Positions 52,978 to 60,550 of a stretch of DNA of 64,000 bases are shown in pieces. Source of the DNA: Acidobacteriota bacterium (GTDB lineage: Bacteria > Acidobacteriota > Thermoanaerobaculia > Multivoradales > SZUA-115). The position numbers and the translations under genes were made by a program. Position 1 is the stretch's first letter. The number at the start of each line of letters is the position of its first letter. The stretch is from assembly GCA_024277255.1 (NCBI GenBank), contig JAJRVQ010000134.1:186001-250000 (forward strand). Reading direction: 5' to 3'. Under the pieces are notes generated by a model. That model was not told where the DNA came from. It searched no databases and saw only the letters and a program-made list of their open reading frames with translations.

Positions 52978-53640
52978 ATGAGAGGACCTCAACCGGTCCA
53001 CATCATGAATCCTCGGGATGGGGATCGCCGATTCGAACGGCGCGAGGCCGTAGCTCAGGCGGTGGAGGCCTTTCAGCGGGGCATCGATCGCGAGGAGAGC
53101 TTCGCGGTGATCTACCAGAGCTACTTCGCCGCCCTCGTGCGCTTCTTCCGATTCAAGGGAATCTCGCCCGAGGAGTGCCGTGACCTGACCCAAGAGACCT
53201 TCGTTGGGATTTATCGAGGGTTGAAAGGGTACCAACACTCCGACCGCTTTGAGGGCTGGATCTACCGGATCGCCGAAACCTGCTTCCTGAAGCGCCTGCG
53301 AGCGGCGGCGACTCTCAAGCGGGCGGCAGTCGAGATCTCGACAGACAGCAGCGACCTGCCGCAACGGCTGGTGGCGGCGACGGAGACACAGCTAGGCTCA
53401 ATGATCGAAAAAGAACGCGCGCAGCAGCTGAGAACGGCCATCCGGGCTTTGCCAGATCAGATGCGCCGCTGTCTGACTCTGCGGCTCTACCAGGGGCTGA
53501 GCTACAAGGAAATCGGCATCGTGATGAGACTCCAAAGCGATACCGTCAAGGCCCATTTGACCCGAGCCAAGAAACGGTTGGCGGAGAGTCTCAACCAACC
53601 GGACCTCTTCAGTTCAACCACCGCGGAAAGGCGGCGGTGA
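52978..53640 (+). CDS. ECF-type RNA polymerase sigma factor
   Basis: A 220-residue sigma-70 family protein. Region 2 runs FAVIYQSYFAALVRFFRFKG, then LTQETFVGIYRGL and FEGWIYRIAETCFLKRLR. Region 4 has LRTAIRALPDQMRRCLTLRL, YQGLSYKEIGIVMRLQSDTV and KAHLTRAKKRL, the helix-turn-helix that reads the -35 box. A short extra N-terminus and a basic C-terminal tail (TTAERRR) flank it. An ATG at 53005 is an alternative start. It is followed after nine bases by a membrane anti-sigma-like gene. Confidence 0.92.
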   Translation: MRGPQPVHIMNPRDGDRRFERREAVAQAVEAFQRGIDREESFAVIYQSYFAALVRFFRFKGISPEECRDLTQETFVGIYRGLKGYQHSDRFEGWIYRIAETCFLKRLRAAATLKRAAVEISTDSSDLPQRLVAATETQLGSMIEKERAQQLRTAIRALPDQMRRCLTLRLYQGLSYKEIGIVMRLQSDTVKAHLTRAKKRLAESLNQPDLFSSTTAERRR

Positions 53641-53649
53641 GGAACGTCG

Positions 53650-54486
53650 ATGAGTGATCACAAAATCAGCCGCCAGGAGCTATCCGCCGTCTTGGGATCT
53701 GAAGCCAATCTGGCCACCTCCACGAAGCTGGTCGATGGCCTCTCGGAAGAGACACTGCTGACCTACCTGGACGGCGGGCTCGACGCGGAGGAAGAGAGCC
53801 GGCTCCAGGATCAGCTCGCGGCCAATCCCGAGTTGGCCACCAAGCTGCTGCAACTCGAAGCGCTGGCCAACGCCGAGCCACCGTCCGACGCGACCGCACG
53901 AGTTGAAGTCGAAGCCGGCCTGACGGACTTTCGACACAGACTGGCGGCGGCAGAGTCCCCCACCGGAACCGACACCGAATCTCCCCTCCCCTTTCGCCGA
54001 CCGGGGCGCAGCTGGGGCCGACGGGTTGCCTCCATCGCGGCGCTGGCCGCGGCGGTGACGGCGGCGGCGATCTGGCTGCGACCAAGTCTCCAACCAGACT
54101 CCAGACCGGTCCTGATCGGCAATGTGCGGCCGCCGCTCGCCGGGGGGGTGGCGCGTAGCGGCGGCGCCAGCGAGCGCTACCCTCCGGCCGGCGACGGTGT
54201 GGAGGTGGAACTCTTCCCCGACGAAGAGAAGAAAGTGGAGCTGCCGGCTAGCCAGCTGATCTACCTCAAGTTAGCGGCTGGCCGTGAAGCCGAGAGTTGC
54301 GCCGCCCGCGTCACCTTGCCGGAAGATGGGCAAGAGAGGGTCGCAGGGCTGCTCCCGGATGGCTTCCTCGTCTTCTTGGCTCTCAATCCTCCCCGTTCGG
54401 GCCGCTACGAGATCGGGCTGCGCTGCGGTGAGATCGGTGGCGAGGATCACTACGCGGTCGAGGCGAGCCTCGGAATGGGCGGCTAG
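53650..54486 (+). CDS. membrane anti-sigma-like protein
   Basis: A 278-residue single-pass membrane protein. The N-terminal cytosolic part has LSEETLLTYLDGGLDAEEES and LQDQLAANPELATKLLQ, the fold of zinc-finger anti-sigma factors but without the His/Cys zinc ligands. A membrane helix lies at 126-143 (VASIAALAAAVTAAAIWL). The remaining 135 residues should be periplasmic and beta-rich, ending with a GRYEIGLRCGEIGG segment. It would hold the upstream sigma factor inactive until the periplasmic part is cut or bound. The stop TAG is directly followed by the TTG of the TPR-CHAT gene. Confidence 0.75.
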   Translation: MSDHKISRQELSAVLGSEANLATSTKLVDGLSEETLLTYLDGGLDAEEESRLQDQLAANPELATKLLQLEALANAEPPSDATARVEVEAGLTDFRHRLAAAESPTGTDTESPLPFRRPGRSWGRRVASIAALAAAVTAAAIWLRPSLQPDSRPVLIGNVRPPLAGGVARSGGASERYPPAGDGVEVELFPDEEKKVELPASQLIYLKLAAGREAESCAARVTLPEDGQERVAGLLPDGFLVFLALNPPRSGRYEIGLRCGEIGGEDHYAVEASLGMGG

Positions 54487-57474
54487 TTGGAGGTTGCGCG
54501 CTGGAGACGAACGGCGGCCGGCCTGCTGGCGGTGGCGTTCGCCGCGGCGTGCGGCACTCCCTCCAAGGTGCCGGAGGATCCAAAGCCACGGACTCAGTTG
54601 CCGGAGCGCGTGACCCTACGCCCGGCGAAAGCGGAGACCTTCACCTATCGTCTTTCCCTCCAGGCAGGCGACTTGGTGCGCGTCGTCGCCCAACAGGAGG
54701 GAGCCGACGCCGAGCTGCTGCTCATCGGTCCGGGCGATGACCTGGTGCAGCATGTCGACCGGCCGAACAAAGACCGGGGCGAAGAGTTGCTGCTCGCCGT
54801 CGCGCGGGAGGGCGGAGAACATCAGCTCCGCGTACCGGTCAACCCGATCGTCGCCGGGGGCCATGCGACGGTGCGCCTCGATCGCCTGCAACCGGCAAAT
54901 GATGACGAGCGCCGGTTGGCCGCCCTCTACGCGAAGTTCTTGGTCGCCAAGCAGGAGACCTCTGTCGACAGGCTAGAACTTCTGGCGCACCGCTTCGAGC
55001 AAGCCGCGCAACCCCTCCTGCAAGCCGAGGCCCTCTTGCAGGCGGGAATGCTACTGGCGGGAAACGACGACCGGAAGGCCGAGGAACTGATCGGGCGCTC
55101 GGAGGAGCTTTTCCGCCAACAGGGTGCCCGGTCCTGGGAGGGGGTGGCACGTCGTCATCGGACCGCCGCGTTGATCAACCAAAATCGAGCCGCCGAAGCC
55201 CTGACGCAAGCCGAAGAGCTTCTGGCTTTCGCCGAGGAGTTGGGATGGCCTTGGCTGCGCAGGTACGCGTTCCGCCATCTGGGGCAGGCTTACTATCAGC
55301 GTGGGCAAAACCAGAAAGCGCTGCACTCCTTCGAATCCACCTTGCAGGAAGGCTCCGCCCTGTGCGACGCCCCGGGGCCGGACGCCCTGTACCACCTCGG
55401 CCTCCTCCAAGCGAGAGTCTTCCACCGCGGTTCCCGCGCCCTTGGTCATTTCGAAAAGGTGCTCCACTGTTTCGGGATAGCCGGCTCGTTGAGCAAGCAG
55501 AGCAAAGCGATCGGACAGATGGGGCGCGTCCATCTGGACGCGGGCCGTCTGGCCAAAGCGGAGGAGTTCTTCTTGCGGGCGGAGACTGTCGATCCCGATC
55601 TCAAGGAGTGTGCAAGAGCCAAGCTGCTGGCCAGGCGTGCCGAGGTCGCCTGCCTGCGGGAGGATAGCCCGCGGGGGCTCGCGCTGGCCGCCGACTCGGA
55701 GCGATTGCTGATCGACGGCGCATGCCGGCCCGGCGACGAAGGCGACGCACCCTTCCAGCTGGCCAAAGTGTGGAGTTGGGCGGGAGACCTCGACCGGGCT
55801 AGGCAGGCCTACCGAAGTGTGCTGGATCAATCCTCCATCTATCCCAATCCGATCCGCGAAGCGTGGGCCAGGGTCGGCTTGGCGCGCCTCGACGAAGGCC
55901 AGGGACGCAAGACGGAGGCACTGGCGTTGGCGCGAGAGGCGGTGGAGGATCTTCTCGCCGTGCGCTTGGAGGTCGAGAACGACACGAATCGAATCGCCTT
56001 CTTCGCCAGCGCCCAGGATGCCTTCAGCCTCTACATCCAGCTGCTGACCGAGGACGGAAGGGCCGAGCGTGCGCTGGAGGTGGCGGAGGCGGCGCGCGCC
56101 CGCTCGTTCCACGATCGCGCCGCCGAGGTCGGAGTCGACCTCTCCGGCGACGCCTCCGACCCACTGGCCACAGCTCTGGCCAAGATCCGCCATCGCATCC
56201 TCGAAGTAGAGACGATCGCCGCTGAATCCACGAAGACTCCTCCCCCGCGGCGCCGGATCGATCAGCTGTTCGAGGAACTGGCCGTCGCCGAAGGGCGGCT
56301 GCGCGCGGCGAGATCGCGCTCGGCGCAAGCGCTGGCGCCAACGACCCTGAAGCTGCCGGCCATCCAGGCACAACTCGACGAGGGAACCCTCTTGCTCGTC
56401 TACCGGCTTGGTGAAGAAAGGAGCTACCTGTGGGAGGTCGATCGAACCTCTCTGCACCTGCACAAACTGGAGCCCAGGGCGCGGATCGACCGCCGGGCGG
56501 GCGCCGCGCTCGACAGCCTTGCCCGCACTGAATCCGACGGCGCCGACGTCGACCTCTGCCCGGTGAGCGACCTCGTTCTAGCCCCTGTGGCCGCCCGCTT
56601 GCGCGCCGGTGCCGACCGCCAGTTGGTGATCGTCGGCGACGGCGCTCTGCAGCGAGTGCCCTTCGCCGCTCTGCCGGTCGCCGAAGCGGGGCGCGACTGC
56701 GCTCCCGCCTCGCCGCGACTGGTCGAGTTACTCCCTCTGTCGACCGTACCCTCCATTTCCAGCCTGGCGCAGCTGCGGCGGGCCTATGCCGATCGAGAAC
56801 CGGCGGCGCGACCGCTGATCGCCTTCGGCGATCCGGTCTACACCGGCAGCGATCCGCGCTGCACCTCTTCCACCGATGGGTCGGCGAACGACCCGCCGCG
56901 GCTGACGGCCTCGGGAGTTGAGGTGCGTGCCGTCTGCAGCGAGACCGGCGGTCGCTGCTTCACCGGCTTCGAAGCGAGTCGGGAGCGGGTCTTGTCCGCC
57001 GGCCTCGAAGGCTACAGCGCCCTCCTCTTCTCGGTCCACGGTGAGATCGACGAGGCGCAGCCGCTGCTCTCCAGCCTGCTCTTCGGCGCCGGCGATCCCG
57101 GCTGTCAGGACCCGCCAAGGCCACTCTACGCCTATGAGATCGCCGGCCTGCGGCTCAACGCTCAACTCACCGTCCTCTCCGCCTGCGAGAGCGGCTTGGG
57201 GACCGAGGTGCGGGGCGAGGGATTGATCAACGGTCTGGTGCAGAGCTTCCTGACCGCCGGCTCGGCACGCGTGCTGGCGACGCTGTGGCGGGTTGGGGAC
57301 GAGGATGCCGCGAAACTGGTCACCGCCTTTTTCGCCGCTATCGAGGCCGGCGCGGCGCCCCCCGAGGCCCTGCGCCAGGCTCAGCTGGAGCAGTACCGGC
57401 TCGGCATGGCGGCCCGCGGCTGGGCGCCGTTCGTCCTCTTCGGCGAGTGGCGTCCATGGCCCGCCGCCCGCTGA
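54487..57474 (+). CDS. TPR-CHAT caspase-like protease lipoprotein
   Basis: A 995-residue protein with a lipoprotein-type signal (LLAVAFAAACGTPS), so the protease should face the periplasm. After a PPC-like beta domain (residues 35-115), TPR-like helix pairs run from about 150 to 500, a charged linker follows, and a CHAT domain occupies about 690-995. The catalytic pair is His851 (FSVHGE) and Cys900 (LSACESG), followed by GLGTEVRGEGLINGLVQSFL and WRVGDEDAAKL. The start is TTG directly after the anti-sigma stop. The order sigma, anti-sigma, TPR-CHAT suggests the protease cleaves the anti-sigma to release the sigma factor. Confidence 0.85.
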   Translation: MEVARWRRTAAGLLAVAFAAACGTPSKVPEDPKPRTQLPERVTLRPAKAETFTYRLSLQAGDLVRVVAQQEGADAELLLIGPGDDLVQHVDRPNKDRGEELLLAVAREGGEHQLRVPVNPIVAGGHATVRLDRLQPANDDERRLAALYAKFLVAKQETSVDRLELLAHRFEQAAQPLLQAEALLQAGMLLAGNDDRKAEELIGRSEELFRQQGARSWEGVARRHRTAALINQNRAAEALTQAEELLAFAEELGWPWLRRYAFRHLGQAYYQRGQNQKALHSFESTLQEGSALCDAPGPDALYHLGLLQARVFHRGSRALGHFEKVLHCFGIAGSLSKQSKAIGQMGRVHLDAGRLAKAEEFFLRAETVDPDLKECARAKLLARRAEVACLREDSPRGLALAADSERLLIDGACRPGDEGDAPFQLAKVWSWAGDLDRARQAYRSVLDQSSIYPNPIREAWARVGLARLDEGQGRKTEALALAREAVEDLLAVRLEVENDTNRIAFFASAQDAFSLYIQLLTEDGRAERALEVAEAARARSFHDRAAEVGVDLSGDASDPLATALAKIRHRILEVETIAAESTKTPPPRRRIDQLFEELAVAEGRLRAARSRSAQALAPTTLKLPAIQAQLDEGTLLLVYRLGEERSYLWEVDRTSLHLHKLEPRARIDRRAGAALDSLARTESDGADVDLCPVSDLVLAPVAARLRAGADRQLVIVGDGALQRVPFAALPVAEAGRDCAPASPRLVELLPLSTVPSISSLAQLRRAYADREPAARPLIAFGDPVYTGSDPRCTSSTDGSANDPPRLTASGVEVRAVCSETGGRCFTGFEASRERVLSAGLEGYSALLFSVHGEIDEAQPLLSSLLFGAGDPGCQDPPRPLYAYEIAGLRLNAQLTVLSACESGLGTEVRGEGLINGLVQSFLTAGSARVLATLWRVGDEDAAKLVTAFFAAIEAGAAPPEALRQAQLEQYRLGMAARGWAPFVLFGEWRPWPAAR

Positions 57475-57602
57475 TCGCTCTGCCCTTTTCTCCTGTGGAT
57501 CTCATTCACCGCCGGGTGGGGTGTACCCACCTGCGCGACGCTGGGATTGGAAGCGACGAGGGACCTGTCTTTTGAAATAGGAACCAAAATCAAGGAGAAG
57601 TC

Positions 57603-60449
57603 ATGAGTCGGACGGTACATATCGCGATCAGTGAGTCGGCGGGATGTTCCTGCCACGGAAGAAGCCACAGCCCAAGTCACGACGCAACAGCGGGCCGAGC
57701 GAGAGGTTTGGGCGATCCGGGGGACGGCCCCCCGACCGCCAAGCTCGAAGATCCGGGAGACGGTCCCGCCACCGCCAAGCTCGAAGATCCCGGCGACGGC
57801 CCCTCCACGGCCAAGCTCGAAAATCCCGAGCCCAACGCCCGCCGAGGCCGGTGGGACTTGGGGAGAAGGGACTCTGGTCACAGCCCTTGTGATTGTGACG
57901 ACGTCGCATGGCACTGCGCGCCGATCACTTGCGGCGATTCGGCAGGGGCGCAAACCGACCGCCAGAACACCCAGCAGAACGGCAACAGGGCGCTCGGGCC
58001 GCTCGAATACAGCGGTTTCATCATTCTGCGCCTGGCGGCGGGGCTGGTGGGAACGAACTCGCCCGACACGCTCTGGGACTTGGCGAACCAGCCCGGCCTG
58101 GCCGGCTTGAAAGCGGCGTTGCGCACCGACAACCTGGAGGATGAGCCTCCGTCCGCCAGCGAGAGGACTACTCCACCCGCAGTGGCCCATGAGCACCTCC
58201 GCTCGCGACCGTTGATCGACCTCCAGGGCCTACCCAGGTGCTCAACCTCCCTGAGCGCCACGCGAACGGCGATCGAAGAGATGGAGACCAGGGCCGCCAA
58301 CACCGACTTCCCGCCGCTGCACAGCTTGACCTCCTACTGGCGGATCGACGCCCGTCACTTGCCGGCGCGTGCCGACGAACTGACGGCGCGGTTCAATGGC
58401 TTGCCGGAGGTCGACCTGGCCTATCGTGAGTTGTTGGCGACCGATGCCGGCACATCCAGTCCGGCGCTGGACAGCTACGCCGACACTCAGGACTATCTGG
58501 ACGAAGCGCCGATCGGGGTTGGCGCTCGCTGGGCGCTGACGCAACTCGATCCAGCTGGAAAATCGACTCCTCGAAAGCTGGTCGACATCGAGCAGGGTTG
58601 GATCTACAAGCATCAAGAACTCGCCGGCAAGGTTTCATCGCAACCCTTGGCGGGAGAGAATCGGCACGGAAAGTTGGCCTATCTAGCCCACCATGGCACG
58701 GCGGTTCTCGGTCAGTTGTGCGCCGGCGGGATCAACCTCGAGAGTCTGCTGGAGGACAACGCCACCATCGCCACCGCCTCGCATTTCAAGGGCGAAGGCC
58801 AGTCGACCGGCGCCTATCTCTTCGCCAACACCAACGGACATGTGGCCGAGGCGATCTTCGCCAGCTTGGACACGGGGCTGGGAGCAGGCGACGTGCTCCT
58901 GCTCGAAGTTCAGCGGGCACGGCTGCCCACCGAGGCGGACTTCGCCGATCTCTACGCCATCCGGCTGGCCACCGCGCTCGGCGTGACCGTGGTCGAGGCG
59001 GCGGGCAACCACGGAGTTTCCCTCGATGAATACCGAGACGAGCGGGGCTCCCACCGCTTCGAACGCGGCTCGGCCGATTTCGTCGACTCGGGAGCGCTCG
59101 TCGTCGGCGCCGCCGAGCCCGAGTTACAGCACGATCGGGCCTCGTTCTCCAACTACGGCAGCCGGCTTGACTGCTACGGCTGGGGCCGCACGGTGATCAG
59201 CTGCGGCTATGGCGATCTCGACGCCGGCGCCGCGACACCGAATGCACCCGATATCAACCAGTTCTACACCAACACCTTCAACGGGACCAGCAGCGCCTCG
59301 CCGATCATCGCCGGCACCGCCTTCTTGCTGCTCTGCCTTTATCAGCAAAAGGGCTGCCCCGGTTCCAGCGATGAAGTCTGGCTCTCGCCGCTGCGCGTCC
59401 GGGCACTGCTCAGCGATCCCTCCACCGGGACCGCGCAAGGACCCGGGGTGTTCGGGCGCATCGGCGTGATGCCGGACCTGCGAGCAATCCTCCAAGATCG
59501 GCTGGCTTTACTCGCCAGCCCCGTCATGCGCAAGTTCGTCGGCGAAGAGTGGAGGCAGGGCGAGGGTGGCCCCGTCTCCGCCAGCCCGGACATCGTGGTG
59601 GCTCCGCTGAACAGCGCCCTCGATTGGGGTCAAGGCGGCGGCCGGGAGAACCACCCCTCGCCGGGCGGTGTGATCGATCTCAACAACCCGGTCGATCTCA
59701 TCGTCCGCATGCGCAACCGAGGTCTCGAAGAGGCCGACGACGTGCGCGCCGATCTCTACTGTTCGGAGGCCGCCACCCTGCTGACGCCCGAACTCTGGCA
59801 GACGATCGGCTCATCGAGCTTGCCCTTCCACCTGCCTCCCGGCGACGAACTGACGGCCGCGCCCGCGATCGTGTGGAATCCTGCCAACTACAGTGCCAAT
59901 ACCGTGCAGCAGCCACCGCAGGCCTTTGCCCTGATGGCGATCTTCACCAACGGCGAAAAGCCTCCGCCACCGCCGCCGTCGGCGCCCTACTTCGACTGGA
60001 ACACCTTCCTGCGCTTCCAGCGCTCCCGCCATGTGGCGTGCCGCAACGTGCATTGGGTCCAGCTCCCCTCGACGGGGCCCTTGGACCTGCATTTCATGGT
60101 CACCGGCGCACCGGATCGAAGCCGCACCTTCGACTTCGAGTTGATCCGACGCCTGCCTCCCGAGGTCAAGATCGACTTCGCCGCGCCCAAAGGGCTGGTG
60201 GCTCGCCTGCATCAGCGCCGGCCCTGGATCGCCAAGCAAGGGCCAGGGACGAGTGGGCAGCCCTACCTGAAACTCCCTTCGGAACGGCGACTGGCCTTCC
60301 GCCGGATTCAGCTTCCCAAAGCCGCCCGCTTGTGCTCGTCTCTGAGCCTGACCACACTGGCGAACGCAAAAACGGGCCAGAGTTTGGCGATTCGCCAGCT
60401 CTACCGCGGCGAAGAGGTCGGGCGCATCACCTGGCTGTTCAAAGCATAG
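57603..60449 (+). CDS. subtilisin-like serine protease (S8) with N-terminal 12-residue tandem repeats
   Basis: A 948-residue protein. The S8 catalytic triad is Asp328 (VDIEQG), His364 (AHHGTAVLG) and Ser563 (NGTSSASP); the oxyanion Asn469 is in EAAGNHG. No clear signal peptide is seen, although AAGGG-like stretches occur. Residues 38-73 hold three copies of a 12-residue repeat (DPGDGPPTAKLE type). The last 270 residues are a beta-rich region of unknown role. AAGGAG lies about five bases before the ATG. All three frames are open through 57620-57900, so the N-terminal frame deserves checking. It faces a cytosolic CHAT gene. Confidence 0.82.
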   Translation: MSRTVHIAISESAGCSCHGRSHSPSHDATAGRARGLGDPGDGPPTAKLEDPGDGPATAKLEDPGDGPSTAKLENPEPNARRGRWDLGRRDSGHSPCDCDDVAWHCAPITCGDSAGAQTDRQNTQQNGNRALGPLEYSGFIILRLAAGLVGTNSPDTLWDLANQPGLAGLKAALRTDNLEDEPPSASERTTPPAVAHEHLRSRPLIDLQGLPRCSTSLSATRTAIEEMETRAANTDFPPLHSLTSYWRIDARHLPARADELTARFNGLPEVDLAYRELLATDAGTSSPALDSYADTQDYLDEAPIGVGARWALTQLDPAGKSTPRKLVDIEQGWIYKHQELAGKVSSQPLAGENRHGKLAYLAHHGTAVLGQLCAGGINLESLLEDNATIATASHFKGEGQSTGAYLFANTNGHVAEAIFASLDTGLGAGDVLLLEVQRARLPTEADFADLYAIRLATALGVTVVEAAGNHGVSLDEYRDERGSHRFERGSADFVDSGALVVGAAEPELQHDRASFSNYGSRLDCYGWGRTVISCGYGDLDAGAATPNAPDINQFYTNTFNGTSSASPIIAGTAFLLLCLYQQKGCPGSSDEVWLSPLRVRALLSDPSTGTAQGPGVFGRIGVMPDLRAILQDRLALLASPVMRKFVGEEWRQGEGGPVSASPDIVVAPLNSALDWGQGGGRENHPSPGGVIDLNNPVDLIVRMRNRGLEEADDVRADLYCSEAATLLTPELWQTIGSSSLPFHLPPGDELTAAPAIVWNPANYSANTVQQPPQAFALMAIFTNGEKPPPPPPSAPYFDWNTFLRFQRSRHVACRNVHWVQLPSTGPLDLHFMVTGAPDRSRTFDFELIRRLPPEVKIDFAAPKGLVARLHQRRPWIAKQGPGTSGQPYLKLPSERRLAFRRIQLPKAARLCSSLSLTTLANAKTGQSLAIRQLYRGEEVGRITWLFKA
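57714..57821 (+). repeat. 36-base tandem repeat, three units, inside the S8 protease gene
   Basis: Three in-frame 36-base units encode DPGDGPPTAKLE, DPGDGPATAKLE and DPGDGPSTAKLE. A fourth partial unit (NPEP) follows. The units differ at only a few bases, pointing to recent expansion. Confidence 0.8.
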
Positions 60450-60510
60450 GAGGAGACACGTCTCGAAGAGCACGACGCGAGTCCACTCGTAGTCCCTTTG
60501 GACGACTTCA

Positions 60511-60538
60511 GCGCCGGTTCGTTGCAAAGAGCCGGCGC
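60511..60538. terminator. hairpin between the S8 protease and CHAT genes
   Basis: A perfect 7-base stem (GCGCCGG at 60511-60517 and CCGGCGC at 60532-60538) sits between the two convergent stop codons. It is the right position for a shared bidirectional terminator, but no T-run is present on either side. Confidence 0.4.
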
Positions 60539-60550
60539 CCTACCCTCACT

